From positions 992,001 to 1,056,000 of the forward strand of contig NZ_JAAORL010000001.1 in NCBI RefSeq assembly GCF_017696015.1: a DNA stretch of 64,000 nt. Direction: 5' to 3'. The notes below the pieces were generated by a model. That model was not told the origin of the DNA and did no database searches. It was given only the letters and a program-made list of their open reading frames with translations. The position numbers were made by a program, and so were the translations under genes. Positions 1 through 8,775 of the stretch are shown here, piece after piece; positions within the stretch are counted from its first letter, which is position 1, and the number at the start of each line of letters is the position of its first letter. Source of the DNA: Prochlorococcus marinus CUG1415 (lineage in GTDB: Bacteria; Cyanobacteriota; Cyanobacteriia; PCC-6307; Cyanobiaceae).

Positions 1-910
1 TTTGAGAAATAGCTTCATGTAATCTTAAAGCTATACCAGGCCATGAAAAAGTTACCTCGAATAATAGAGCACCTCCTGCTAATGAGGCCATAGTCAAGCC
101 AGAAATAGTGACAATTGGCAATAGAGCATTAGGCAATGCATGGTTTAAAAATATTTTTTTCCTTGATATTCCTCTACATATAGCAGCATTTACATAATCA
201 CTTTTTAATGTCTTATCCAAATTTACTCTTAATGAGCGGCTGAATATACCACTTAATAAAAAGCCTAGGGTAATCGAAGGAAGTGCGAGATGATAAAGAC
301 TATCTTTCAAGGCAATAATATTATTTGAAAGAATACTATCTAAAACAAGAAAACCTGTAATTTGAGGTTGTTGCTGAAATATTGGAAATCTCCCTCCAAT
401 TGGGGAAATATTAAAAAATACAGAAAATAATAATTGCGCTAACATTGCACCCCAAAAAGGAGGGATCGCATATGTTGCAATTCCTAATATTCTCGAAATA
501 TAATCAGTCTTTTTCCCTCTATTTCTTAAGCTAAGAAATCCCAATAGGAAACCTATTAGTGTGGCACTTAATATTGAAAAGAATCCAAGCTCAAGACTTG
601 CAGGCAATGACTTAATAATAATATTTAGGACTGGCTCTTGGGTACTAAGAGATTGGCCAAAATCTAAGTGCAATATATTTTTAATATATGAAAAATATTG
701 AGTTATTAAAGGATCATTTAGGCCCAATTTATTTCTTAGAAATTCCCTAGAAACCTCATCTGCACCAGATCCAAGTATTGCATCGACAGGATCACCGGGA
801 GCAACTCTTAATAAAATAAAAACTAATGAAGAAATTATCCATAACATTATCGGTATTAATGAAATTTTTAATAAGGAATAATTTAGTAGTTTATTTAAAT
901 TTCTACTCAT
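1..910 (-). CDS. Peptide/nickel ABC transporter permease, DppB-like (partial)
   Basis: This is the membrane permease of an ABC importer for peptides or similar solutes, truncated at its C-terminal end by the window edge. Reading leftward from an ATG at 908-910, the frame stays open to base 2. It begins MSRNLNKLLNY, followed by a hydrophobic helix and the family-typical stretch LLRVAPGDPVDAILG. Near the edge it reads FSWPGIALRLHEAIS, a form of the DppB C-terminal motif. About 303 residues are visible, against a usual 310-340, so only a short tail is missing. The start codon overlaps the stop of the binding-protein gene by 8 bases, which implies translational coupling. Substrate specificity cannot be read from the sequence. 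Confidence 0.9.
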   Translation of the reverse strand, partial: MSRNLNKLLNYSLLKISLIPIMLWIISSLVFILLRVAPGDPVDAILGSGADEVSREFLRNKLGLNDPLITQYFSYIKNILHLDFGQSLSTQEPVLNIIIKSLPASLELGFFSILSATLIGFLLGFLSLRNRGKKTDYISRILGIATYAIPPFWGAMLAQLLFSVFFNISPIGGRFPIFQQQPQITGFLVLDSILSNNIIALKDSLYHLALPSITLGFLLSGIFSRSLRVNLDKTLKSDYVNAAICRGISRKKIFLNHALPNALLPIVTISGLTMASLAGGALLFEVTFSWPGIALRLHEAISQ

Positions 911-2474
911 TAATTAACTCAAGATCACTCAATGAAATTATTCCTGCACCATTAAAAATAGGTTTTGATATTTTATATTGAGACCATGCTTTTTGAGATG
1001 ATATCCAAATAGGAATATAAGGTATTGAACTTGCTGCTATTTTTTCAATTTCAACAAGTTTTTCTAATCTTTTAATTCCACTTATTTTTTCACTCTCAAG
1101 AAATAAACTTTCCACTTTATTAGATCCCCAAAAACTACCGCTGTAAACTGATTCTCCTTTTTTACATATGCCATCAACTATTTCATTACAACTTAAAAGA
1201 GGGCTGAGATAGGCCTCTGGATCTGAATAAGCCCCAGTCCAATCGAGAAGAACTGCCGTATAAATTCCTAAACTTAGATTCTTATAAACTGTTGTAGATT
1301 CAACCCCATTGAGTTCAATATCAATACAATCTTTCAAAGAACTTTTAATTTCTTCTTGCCATGTCAGAGCAATAAGCTTGTCAGCTGGTACATTCGATCT
1401 ATAAGTAAGGGGTATTTTTAGAATATTTCCATTGCAATAATTTTCTTTTTGCAATAAACTTCTCGCTTCTAAATAATCATATTTAGGCCACAGTTCTTGA
1501 TTATCTTTTTTTAATATCGGAGGAATAATTGATCTAGTTGGCTTTCTTAATCCATAACTTACTTTCTCACTAATCAATTTTCTATTAAGACTTTTTGCCA
1601 AAGCCAGTCTTAAATTAAGATTACTTAAGGGATAAGAACTAGTTTTAAGGCTTATAAAACTTAATTCAGTGAAAGGGCTATTACCTTCTTTAAACTGTTT
1701 ATTTTTGCTTAAATTATTTAAACTTTTTCTCTGACTATCATCAATTGAATTTGATAAAAGCACGTCAATTTGTTTACTTTTTAAAGCCCCAAAAAGAGAG
1801 GATGAATTTGAATATCCCACAAAATTAACGCCGTTATTTAAGGGCTTTTCACCCCAATAATTCAAATATGGATCAATTGATTGAACTTCATTAGAAAAAC
1901 TGGTCAGCACATACTTGCCAGTACCAACGAATTTTTCATTTAGAAACTTATCAGAATATTGTTTGTAAAAGGTAGGAGATATTGGAGTTAAATTTACTGA
2001 TGTTAGTAAACCATTTAAAGAACTTGATGGTTTATTCAGATTTATTATGACTGAATATTCACTTGGCGTTTCTATTGATTTAATCTTATTTCCTAAAATA
2101 TAGTTCATCGTTCCAATTCTTTTAAATCTATCAAAGGTAAACTTCATAGCATTTGAGTTAAATGCAGTTCCATCGTGAAAAAAAACATTCTTTCTTAAAT
2201 TGATAGTTATTTGAAGTCTATCCTTTGAAATAATTGGCATTCCCGAGGCCAATTCAGGGATTAATTCTCCATCAGAATTTAATTCATATAATGTGTCTCC
2301 TAGAGAACTGATTAATTGAATTGCTTTAAGAGTATTTGCTCTAGCTGGATCTAAAGATTCAATTTTTCCAGAACTTGCTACAATGATTTTTTTAGATATT
2401 CTTTTTGAGCCACAAGAATTCTGTAAAAAAGAAATTAAAATAATAAATATTGATAAAGCAACTTTTTTATTCAT
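903..2474 (-). CDS. ABC transporter substrate-binding protein, family 5 (peptide/nickel type)
   Basis: This is the extracytoplasmic solute receptor of the peptide-type importer whose permease follows immediately downstream. The 523-residue protein starts with a basic, hydrophobic signal segment (residues 1-20). Cys21, in the context LQNSC, is a plausible but non-canonical lipoprotein attachment site, because Gln stands where a small or aliphatic residue is usual at -3. The mature part has the SBP_bac_5 layout: SLDPARANT near the N-terminus, LASGMP, the FHDGTAFNS stretch, and a C-terminal lobe with DWTGAYSDPEAYL. The length is typical. It overlaps both the small gene upstream (4 bases) and the permease downstream (8 bases), so the three are probably one transcript. 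The family assignment is firm, but the ligand is unknown. Confidence 0.93.
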   Translation of the reverse strand: MNKKVALSIFIILISFLQNSCGSKRISKKIIVASSGKIESLDPARANTLKAIQLISSLGDTLYELNSDGELIPELASGMPIISKDRLQITINLRKNVFFHDGTAFNSNAMKFTFDRFKRIGTMNYILGNKIKSIETPSEYSVIINLNKPSSSLNGLLTSVNLTPISPTFYKQYSDKFLNEKFVGTGKYVLTSFSNEVQSIDPYLNYWGEKPLNNGVNFVGYSNSSSLFGALKSKQIDVLLSNSIDDSQRKSLNNLSKNKQFKEGNSPFTELSFISLKTSSYPLSNLNLRLALAKSLNRKLISEKVSYGLRKPTRSIIPPILKKDNQELWPKYDYLEARSLLQKENYCNGNILKIPLTYRSNVPADKLIALTWQEEIKSSLKDCIDIELNGVESTTVYKNLSLGIYTAVLLDWTGAYSDPEAYLSPLLSCNEIVDGICKKGESVYSGSFWGSNKVESLFLESEKISGIKRLEKLVEIEKIAASSIPYIPIWISSQKAWSQYKISKPIFNGAGIISLSDLELINE

Positions 2475-2776
2475 ATTTCATAATTACTAAATTTTTCTGA
2501 AGAATTATTTGAGCAAATAATTTGTAAGGATATTTGACTTATTTCTAAAGCAAATGTTTTTTTAGAGTTACAAGCAAAAGGCCACTCTCTCACCCAACAA
2601 ATTTCTTTACCTATATTTAAACCAATTACTTGAAAAGTCTTATTGCTATTTTTAATTTTTACACAAGCACCTTTATAAAGGTTTTCAGAAAAAATTAAAT
2701 TATTATTTTCATTATTATTTTCATTATTATTTTCTAATAGTTTTGAATGAATCATTAAGGTGCTAAAACCAAACAC
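2471..2776 (-). CDS. Small conserved-looking protein of unknown function
   Basis: The product is a 101-residue protein that I do not recognise. The frame opens with GTG at 2774-2776. An in-frame ATG eight codons in (about 2753-2755) is an equally likely start. Residues 16-27 are three copies of Glu-Asn-Asn-Asn, encoded by a 12-base tandem repeat. The rest (KGACVKIKNSN, then CWVREWPFACNSKK) looks like a compact beta-rich domain with three cysteines, similar in feel to small SH3-like cyanobacterial proteins. It overlaps the binding-protein gene by 4 bases and therefore probably heads the transporter operon. Any functional link to transport is inference. Confidence 0.65.
   Translation of the reverse strand: MFGFSTLMIHSKLLENNNENNNENNNLIFSENLYKGACVKIKNSNKTFQVIGLNIGKEICWVREWPFACNSKKTFALEISQISLQIICSNNSSEKFSNYEI
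2699..2734 (-). repeat. Three tandem 12-base repeats within a coding region
   Basis: The + strand reads attattattttc three times in a row without a mismatch. On the coding (minus) strand the unit is GAAAATAATAAT, giving Glu-Asn-Asn-Asn three times. Because the unit is a multiple of three, gain or loss of copies would keep the frame. Confidence 0.95.
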
Positions 2777-2825
2777 TTACTTTCTTCGGTTTACCAAGCT
2801 ATAAAGAAATTTGCAAACTATTTTT

Positions 2826-4127
2826 TTAAATACAACTTAATTGACTTGCAATAATTTTGACTTCATTTAGCGAATTTATTTCATCTTTCGACCTCTCAAA
2901 ATCTCCATTATTCACCTCATGAGTAATAACGACAATTTCAGCTTTGTCCTCACTTGCATCAAGTTGAACAATTGATTCGATTGATACATTATTCTTTCCA
3001 AAAATATCTCCAATCTTTCCTATGACACCTGGACTATCAAGACAAATAATTCTAAGGTAATTTTTTTTATTTATTTGTGAAGATCTTATGATATGACAGT
3101 TTCTCCAGAAATCAAAAGATAATAATGGATCGATTGAATTATTATTTTTAACTGAGGCGGCATGCAGATTTAATATATCTGATACTACTGAGGCAGCAGT
3201 TGGGCCACTCCCTGCACCTGGACCATATAACATTATCTCTCCAAGAGGATCAGCTTCTATCAATAAAGCATTGTTTACTCCTTTAACTGTTGCCAATGGA
3301 TGAGATTTTGGAATCAAAGAAGGTCCTACCCAAATATTCAAAGCGAGAGAATCATTACTATTAATTTTTCCCCTTTCGGAGAGCGCTAAAAGTTTTATTT
3401 CAAACCCTAATTTATTGGCATATTCGATATCCTTTAGATTAATTTTACTAATTCCCTCAGAATGAATCTCCTCTCTTTTTATTTTCCCTCCAAATGCAAG
3501 TTCACTAAGAATTGAAATCTTATCAGCAGCATCATGGCCCTCAACATCTGCAGTTGGATCAAATTCTGCATAGCCAAGGCTTTGTGCCAATTTTAAGGTC
3601 TCCTTGTAATCAGCTTTTTCATTTGTCATCTTTGAAAGAATAAAATTTGTTGTACCATTTATTATCCCAACCATTTTTTTTATGCTGTTACTTTTTAATG
3701 ATCTTTTTAAGGGTTCAATTATAGGAATCCCCCCACAAACAGCGGCCTCTGACAATATATAAACTCCTTTTTGGGATGCAGTTTTATATATTTCTTCTCC
3801 ATATCTTGCAATGACTGCTTTATTTGCTGTAACAACAGATTTCCCTAATTTTAATGATTGCAGAATAATATCTTTCGCCAAATCAACCCCACCCATAACT
3901 TCAACAATTACATCTATAGAGGGGTCATTAATTAATTTAAATGGATCATCAGTTAATAAATTATTATCTAGCTCAATATCCCTTTTTTTATTAAGATCTT
4001 TAACTGCTATTTTTGCAACTTCTATTTCTTTTAGAATTGGATGTGAATCAACTTCAGAACTTAATATTTTATAAATCCCTGAACCTACAGTTCCAAAACC
4101 TACAATCCCAATTTTGCATTTTCTCAT
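2826..4127 (-). CDS. hom: Homoserine dehydrogenase
   Basis: The enzyme reduces aspartate semialdehyde to homoserine with NAD(P)H, the branch step toward threonine and methionine. The 433-residue protein has the N-terminal Rossmann motif GFGTVGSG (residues 10-17), then a substrate and catalytic domain with GIINGTTNFIL and FDPTADVEGHDAADK. A C-terminal ACT domain starts near residue 355 (YLRIICLDSPGVIGKIG) and usually mediates feedback by threonine. The length matches the stand-alone bacterial enzyme, and there is no fused aspartokinase. It lies 44 bases downstream of sufE on the same strand. The assignment is secure. Confidence 0.97.
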   Translation of the reverse strand: MRKCKIGIVGFGTVGSGIYKILSSEVDSHPILKEIEVAKIAVKDLNKKRDIELDNNLLTDDPFKLINDPSIDVIVEVMGGVDLAKDIILQSLKLGKSVVTANKAVIARYGEEIYKTASQKGVYILSEAAVCGGIPIIEPLKRSLKSNSIKKMVGIINGTTNFILSKMTNEKADYKETLKLAQSLGYAEFDPTADVEGHDAADKISILSELAFGGKIKREEIHSEGISKINLKDIEYANKLGFEIKLLALSERGKINSNDSLALNIWVGPSLIPKSHPLATVKGVNNALLIEADPLGEIMLYGPGAGSGPTAASVVSDILNLHAASVKNNNSIDPLLSFDFWRNCHIIRSSQINKKNYLRIICLDSPGVIGKIGDIFGKNNVSIESIVQLDASEDKAEIVVITHEVNNGDFERSKDEINSLNEVKIIASQLSCI

Positions 4128-4171
4128 TTTTTATTTCTTTTAACTTTGAGTTTAATTTTATATTATTAGGC

Positions 4172-4591
4172 CTACAAAAATTCATTTGCTTGAGACTGCA
4201 TTTTCAACAATATGTTTAAAAAACCATTTGAGCGAGAAGGTGTTAGGCTTGATCTCAAACCAGTATCTTCAATAAATTTCTTATCTATTTTAACAACCTC
4301 ATTTGGTGTTAATTCATTTAAACCAGTAATTAAAAATGCTAATAAACCCTTTGTTATTAGGGCATCAGAATATCCTTCCCAAAATAATTTCCCACCTTTA
4401 ATATTTGCCTTAACAAAAACTTCTGAAACGCATCCCTTAACTTTATTTTCTTCAACAAGGATTTCATTATCTGGTTCTTTCAATTTTTTCCCTAACCACA
4501 AAATGTATTCATATTTTCTTTTTGGATCTTCTGATTTCTTCAACTTTTCTACTAATCTTGATAAATTATTGTATTTTTCCTGATTTTCCAT
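4172..4591 (-). CDS. sufE: SufE-family cysteine desulfuration protein
   Basis: SufE accepts persulfide sulfur from the cysteine desulfurase SufS and passes it to the SufBCD scaffold for iron-sulfur cluster assembly. The 139-residue protein shows the family core, with the acceptor cysteine at residue 54 in VKGCVSEVFV and the C-terminal LRSSLTPSRSNGFLN signature. It has the usual stand-alone SufE length, without the BolA fusion found in plastid forms. No other suf gene is nearby. It sits leftward between the cyclo-ligase gene and hom. Confidence 0.95.
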   Translation of the reverse strand: MENQEKYNNLSRLVEKLKKSEDPKRKYEYILWLGKKLKEPDNEILVEENKVKGCVSEVFVKANIKGGKLFWEGYSDALITKGLLAFLITGLNELTPNEVVKIDKKFIEDTGLRSSLTPSRSNGFLNILLKMQSQANEFL

Positions 4592-4630
4592 TTTTAAAAA
4601 ACTATTAATAAATCACTTGTAGATCTCTTA

Positions 4631-5188
4631 TTATACAAATATTTCTTTTTCTGTGATAAACCCTGATAAAGGAATATCCCAATCAGCTCTGGTTAATGGA
4701 ATCGTACTTACACAATTGGAAGTTAACACTCCAATGCATGGAACATTTCTCCAATCATTATCTCTCCTTAATTTATCAAAATAACCTCCTCCATAACCTA
4801 ATCTTGTTAAATTTTTATCTACAGAAAGACATGGGACAAGAATCATACTTATCTGGTTATAACTTAATGAAAAAGAATTATTTGGACTTAGTATTCCCTC
4901 AGAATCTTTTGTGAGAGGTTCTTCATCCCATGGATAAAATAATAATTCATTTTTATCTTTACATCTGGGCAAAGCTAAAGAAAATTTTTCCTTAAGACTT
5001 CTAATATCTACTTCATTTCTTAGAGGCCAATATATTGCTATGTAACCAATATTTTTATATTCCTTAATAAATGAATCAACATATAATTTTACATTCTTTT
5101 CTACATTTTCTCTTTGATTTAGAGAAATCTCATCTCTAAGTTTTCTAAAGGTATGCCTCTCCAATTTCTTTTTTTTAGAAATAGTCAT
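4631..5188 (-). CDS. 5-formyltetrahydrofolate cyclo-ligase
   Basis: The enzyme converts 5-formyl-THF to 5,10-methenyl-THF using ATP, recycling a storage folate. The 185-residue protein has the N-terminal basic helix (KKKKLERHTFRKLRDE) and the signature GYGGGYFDKLRRD at about residues 131-143, which binds ATP and folate. The length is normal for the family. It lies 9 bases downstream of the ruvC stop and is probably cotranscribed with it. Together with folD elsewhere in the window it covers part of one-carbon metabolism. Confidence 0.94.
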   Translation of the reverse strand: MTISKKKKLERHTFRKLRDEISLNQRENVEKNVKLYVDSFIKEYKNIGYIAIYWPLRNEVDIRSLKEKFSLALPRCKDKNELLFYPWDEEPLTKDSEGILSPNNSFSLSYNQISMILVPCLSVDKNLTRLGYGGGYFDKLRRDNDWRNVPCIGVLTSNCVSTIPLTRADWDIPLSGFITEKEIFV

Positions 5189-5197
5189 ATTGAATCT

Positions 5198-5671
5198 TCA
5201 GTTGATGCCATCTTCATTTAGTTTTGTGAGAGCTATTGCCAAGGCATCTGCCGAATCATCAGGTTTTGGAGGTTTTTTAAGTTCTAAGATATACATAACA
5301 GCATCAAGAACTTCTTTCTTAGATGCTTTTCCAGACCCAGCAATGGTTAATTTTATCTGAGCAGGAGAATATTCACTAACATGAATTTTTTTTGAGGCCA
5401 ATACCATCATAATTACGCCTCTAGCCTGCACCACACTAATGGTAGTGCTTGATCTGTAAAAGAAAAATTTTTCCACCGCCGCTGATGTTGGATTCCAATG
5501 ATTTATTAATTCATTAAGATCTTTGAATATCTCATAAAGTCTATCTTCTTCTTTTTTATCTTTACCTGTCTCAATGACACCACAATCTAATAATATCTTT
5601 TTTTCATTTTCTATTTCAATAATTCCATAACCAACTCTAGCTAATCCAGGGTCAATCCCAATTATTCTCAC
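5198..5671 (-). CDS. ruvC: Holliday junction resolvase RuvC
   Basis: RuvC is the dimeric endonuclease that cleaves Holliday junctions after RuvAB branch migration. The 157-residue protein starts with the family sequence [16 protein letters not shown]. The expected acidic catalytic residues are visible: Asp7, Glu67, and the C-terminal [13 protein letters not shown] with aspartates at about 138, 139 and 142. Translation begins at GTG (5669-5671), and no in-frame ATG fits the conserved N-terminus. It sits 5 bases after chlI, on the same strand. Confidence 0.97.
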   Translation of the reverse strand: MRIIGIDPGLARVGYGIIEIENEKKILLDCGVIETGKDKKEEDRLYEIFKDLNELINHWNPTSAAVEKFFFYRSSTTISVVQARGVIMMVLASKKIHVSEYSPAQIKLTIAGSGKASKKEVLDAVMYILELKKPPKPDDSADALAIALTKLNEDGIN

Positions 5672-5676
5672 TGTAA

Positions 5677-6789
5677 TTAAGCTTCTGCAGACAATTGAAA
5701 TTTTGAAAGATTTTCTTTTTCATCTAAATCAAATACTTTACAAAAAGCTTGAATAACTCTTTCACCTGAATCAACTTGTTCTAAGGGATCTTTTCTTAGT
5801 CTGTGTCTTAAAGAACAAGAAATAACCCTTGCTATGTCATCTTCTTGCACTTCAGTTCTGCCCTCAAAAGCTGCAATTGCCCTTGCCGACCTATTTGTAA
5901 CAATATCTCCACGTAAACCATCAACATCTAGTTCTCCGCAGATTGCAGAAATATTCAATCTTAGGTCATCGTCCATTTGAACAGAATTTAATATTTCTTG
6001 TGCTTTAATAACCTTTTGTTGAAGTTCATCCTGTTGTTTCTCAACGCTCAATGAAAACTCATCAGGATTATCGTCAAAAGAAGTTCTTTGATCTACAACC
6101 TGAACTCTTAATTCAGCATCTCTAACTGTCTTAACCTCAACACTCATTCCAAACCTATCTAATAGTTGAGGTCTTAATTCACCTTCTTCTGGATTCCCTG
6201 AACCAATAAGGACAAATCTAGCAGGGTGTCGAACTGATACTCCCTCCCTTTCAACTGTATTCCATCCGGAAGCAGCCGAATCTAACAGTACATCTACTAA
6301 ATGATCATCTAGCAAATTGACTTCATCAACATATAGTAAACCCCTATTAGCTTTTGCCAATAATCCAGGTTCAAATGCCTTAACACCTTCGCTCAAAGCC
6401 TTCTCTATATCTATAGTTCCACAAAGCCTGTCTTCAGTAGCCCCTAAAGGTAAATCCACCATAGGTACTTGTTTTTGAATACTTTCTAGATTTTCTCCTT
6501 GAACAAGTTTTTCCAAAACTTCTTTACTCTGCAAATCAGGGTCAATTAGAGAACTATTATATGGATCATCTTTAACAACGTCTATTGCAGGCAACAAATC
6601 AGCCAAGGCCCTAATTGTAGTAGACTTCCCTGTCCCTCTATCACCCATTATCATCACTCCTCCAATTCTTGGATCAATAACATTTAACAAGAGAGCTAAT
6701 TTCATTTCTTCCTGACCAATTACAGCTGTAAAGGGAAAAACTCTTCTTTTCTTTGTTGTAGTCACAGTTTTAGTTTTCTTAATATTCAA
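5677..6789 (-). CDS. chlI: Magnesium chelatase ATPase subunit I
   Basis: ChlI is the AAA+ motor of magnesium chelatase, which with ChlD and ChlH inserts Mg2+ into protoporphyrin IX at the first committed step of chlorophyll synthesis. The 370-residue protein has Walker [10 protein letters not shown] at about residues 49-57, Walker [14 protein letters not shown] near 155, and the sensor/arginine region [15 protein letters not shown] stop 15 codons upstream and the absence of any ATG before residue 29 point to TTG at 6787-6789 as the start, so the extreme N-terminus (lysine and threonine rich) is uncertain. It is the first gene of a leftward group with ruvC and the cyclo-ligase. The 96 bases upstream probably hold its promoter. 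Confidence 0.97.
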   Translation of the reverse strand: MNIKKTKTVTTTKKRRVFPFTAVIGQEEMKLALLLNVIDPRIGGVMIMGDRGTGKSTTIRALADLLPAIDVVKDDPYNSSLIDPDLQSKEVLEKLVQGENLESIQKQVPMVDLPLGATEDRLCGTIDIEKALSEGVKAFEPGLLAKANRGLLYVDEVNLLDDHLVDVLLDSAASGWNTVEREGVSVRHPARFVLIGSGNPEEGELRPQLLDRFGMSVEVKTVRDAELRVQVVDQRTSFDDNPDEFSLSVEKQQDELQQKVIKAQEILNSVQMDDDLRLNISAICGELDVDGLRGDIVTNRSARAIAAFEGRTEVQEDDIARVISCSLRHRLRKDPLEQVDSGERVIQAFCKVFDLDEKENLSKFQLSAEA

Positions 6790-6885
6790 ATAATCAATAG
6801 ATGCTACTTCAGAAAATGTTTTTAGTAAATATCCCTATCAAATTTAAACTACAGAGAAATAAAAACTAATTTAATTTTTAAGTAC

Positions 6886-7635
6886 CTAATTTTTGTTTGA
6901 ATTATTCAAAAACCAGTTTATTTGATGGACAATTCCTCTCAAAACATTTATTTCGTGCATTGATGTATTTGCCCTTAAAATGTAATTCTTAAATTTACTT
7001 ATTTTTGCCCTTGAGGTATGTTTCAGAAGATATCCAACTCGCAGAAGCATTTCCTCTATCTCCACAAATGAATCACGTATTTGTTTTGAGGATGCAAGAT
7101 TAAACAATTCTAAATCCTTATTAAAATTTCTATTAGAAGACTTATTTAATTCATACAAAACTATTGCAACTGCGTGAGAAAGATTTAAAGAGGGATTATT
7201 CTGTGAAGTTGGGATCTTAAAAGTTTTATTTGCCAGAAGTATTTCACTATTCGTTAAACCTCTATCTTCTCTTCCAAATATAATTGCTAAATTACTTATC
7301 TTTTTAAAAGACACAGTCCAATTAAAAATATCTTCAGAAGATTCAAAATAGGAATCTTTACTTTCATCAATTCTTCCACAAGATGCGAGAACTAAATCAC
7401 AATCAAAAATAGCTTGTTCTAAATTATCAAAAATCTTGCAATGATCAATATATTTTTGACCCTTTAGGGCCATTTTTTTTGCTTCTAAAGAAAATATATC
7501 GCATTTTGGCGAAACAATTCTTAATTCTTCAACTTCAAAGTTGGAGCATAATCTTGCAACACTCCCGACATTTAAAGGTCCTTTTGGTTCAACTAATATA
7601 ACTTTTAAATTAGAAAAATTTTTCTCCAAAATCAC
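6886..7635 (-). CDS. RNA 2'-O-methyltransferase, SpoU/TrmJ-like
   Basis: This is a SPOUT-class S-adenosylmethionine methyltransferase that most likely modifies a ribose 2'-OH in tRNA. The 249-residue protein has motif 1 VEPKGPLNVGSVARLCSNF near residues 15-33, motif 2 IIFGREDRGLTN near 118, and motif 3 NPSLNLSHAVAIVLYEL near 145. This is the TrmJ/LasT arrangement with a helical C-terminal extension. The target nucleotide (tRNA position 32 in TrmJ) is inferred from the family only. The GTG start at 7633-7635 overlaps the cytM stop in a GTGA arrangement, so the two genes are translationally coupled. Confidence 0.9.
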   Translation of the reverse strand: MILEKNFSNLKVILVEPKGPLNVGSVARLCSNFEVEELRIVSPKCDIFSLEAKKMALKGQKYIDHCKIFDNLEQAIFDCDLVLASCGRIDESKDSYFESSEDIFNWTVSFKKISNLAIIFGREDRGLTNSEILLANKTFKIPTSQNNPSLNLSHAVAIVLYELNKSSNRNFNKDLELFNLASSKQIRDSFVEIEEMLLRVGYLLKHTSRAKISKFKNYILRANTSMHEINVLRGIVHQINWFLNNSNKN

Positions 7636-8018
7636 TCTAGGCTATGTAGATATTTTAATAAATTGGACATGTTTACAGGATCAATTTCAAAACTTGGCAT
7701 AGGAGGAGTAAGGCCACCAGTAACTTGTTTTATTATCTCTTTATCATTTAAACGTTGAGTAATTGAGTGTAAGTCTGGACCCACTAATCCTCTTGCTGTA
7801 ATTCCATGACATCCAACGCAATTTATCTTAAAAAGAGAGTCTCCTTCCTTAGCAGATCCATTAAGCTCAAGAGTTTCAATAATATATTTATTATTTTCAC
7901 GATGATTTAAGAAAACTATTGAAAAACATATTAATAAAACTATAAAAACAATAAAAAACTTTTTCAAGAATTCTTTTTTAAAGTCTCTTTCTGCTGCAGA
8001 TGATGAAGATGTTGACAC
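7632..8018 (-). CDS. cytM: Cytochrome cM, membrane-anchored class I c-type cytochrome
   Basis: This is a small c-type cytochrome with one haem. The 128-residue protein has an uncleaved-looking membrane helix at about residues 20-38 and the haem-attachment motif CVGCH at 67-71. Met107, in PPMPSF, is the likely axial ligand. The size and N-terminal anchor match cyanobacterial CytM rather than cytochrome c6. In other cyanobacteria CytM influences respiratory and photosynthetic electron flow; here that is inference. Translation begins at GTG (8016-8018). It is divergent from petG across only 55 bases and overlaps the next methyltransferase gene by 4. Confidence 0.85.
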   Translation of the reverse strand: MSTSSSSAAERDFKKEFLKKFFIVFIVLLICFSIVFLNHRENNKYIIETLELNGSAKEGDSLFKINCVGCHGITARGLVGPDLHSITQRLNDKEIIKQVTGGLTPPMPSFEIDPVNMSNLLKYLHSLE

Positions 8019-8073
8019 AAAAAATAATCTCTATGTAACAATTGTGTATAAGAAATTCAAAAAAGGCAAAAAA
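8019..8073. promoter_or_regulatory. 55-base divergent spacer between cytM and petG
   Basis: This short gap must hold the start signals for both cytM (leftward) and petG (rightward). On the + strand an extended -10-like TGTGTATAAG lies at about 8043-8052, some 22 bases before the petG ATG. No clear -35 or operator is visible. Calling it a promoter rests on the gene layout and this one box. Confidence 0.4.
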
Positions 8074-8193
8074 ATGATCGAGCCTCTTCTATGTGGAATT
8101 GTTTTAGGGTTAGTGCCCATAACTCTTCTTGGATTATTCGTAAGTGCATGGAATCAATACAGAAGAGGTTCAGGGATTTTGGACCTTGATTAA
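8074..8193 (+). CDS. petG: Cytochrome b6f complex subunit PetG
   Basis: PetG is a single-helix subunit needed for assembly and stability of the cytochrome b6f complex in the thylakoid membrane. The 39-residue product begins [15 protein letters not shown], continues through one transmembrane helix, and ends with the polar tail [13 protein letters not shown]. This is a near-exact match to the known small PetG proteins. It is easily missed because of its size. It reads rightward within an otherwise leftward block, and its last 24 bases overlap the 3' end of rsmD on the opposite strand. Confidence 0.96.
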   Translation: MIEPLLCGIVLGLVPITLLGLFVSAWNQYRRGSGILDLD

Positions 8194-8763
8194 AAATGTT
8201 AATCTTGACTGTCCATAGTCTCTAACATCTATAGTTTCCCATAAACTCTTTTTTTTAATATTTAGTTTTTGAGAATGTTCACAAATAACTATTGAATCTT
8301 TTTTTAAAAAATTACAATTAAATATTTGATATAAAACTAATTCATGAAAATTCACATCATATGGAGGGTCTAGGTAAACAAAATCAAATTTTAATTTATT
8401 CATAATTTTAGATGATATGTTTCTTTCGTAATTTGGTTTTGTCCAGGTCAAAACGTCTTTACAAATAACATCAATATCGTTTTTTCTATTATCTATATCT
8501 TGCAACGATAATAGATTTTTTAAACAAATTTTTGAATTGTTTTTGTTTTTTTCAATTGCAATAATTTTTCTTGCACCATGATTATATGCTTCACAAGATA
8601 TTGCTCCTGTTCCACTAAATAAATCTAACCAATTACTATTCTCAACTCTATTGTTCAATATATTAAAAATAGCCTCTCTAACTCTCAACGTTGTAGGTCT
8701 TGTATAACTATTATTTGGACTATGTAGTCTTTTACCTCCTATTAATCTTAAGTTTGCCTTCAT
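8170..8763 (-). CDS. rsmD: 16S rRNA (guanine966-N2)-methyltransferase
   Basis: RsmD methylates G966 of 16S rRNA. The 197-residue protein has the N-terminal family sequence [12 protein letters not shown], a SAM-binding segment [19 protein letters not shown] near residues 62-80, and the catalytic motif LDPPYDVNF near residue 131. The length is normal. Its stop overlaps petG tail to tail. It lies 12 bases downstream of hisH and is probably in the same transcript as trxA-hisH. Confidence 0.94.
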   Translation of the reverse strand: MKANLRLIGGKRLHSPNNSYTRPTTLRVREAIFNILNNRVENSNWLDLFSGTGAISCEAYNHGARKIIAIEKNKNNSKICLKNLLSLQDIDNRKNDIDVICKDVLTWTKPNYERNISSKIMNKLKFDFVYLDPPYDVNFHELVLYQIFNCNFLKKDSIVICEHSQKLNIKKKSLWETIDVRDYGQSRLTFLIKVQNP

Positions 8764-8775
8764 CCGTAATATTAG

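Noticed and set aside
4212-4583. Open frame of 123 codons on the + strand opposite sufE
   Set aside because: It is a shadow of sufE in the antisense frame, with no recognisable domain and no start signal.
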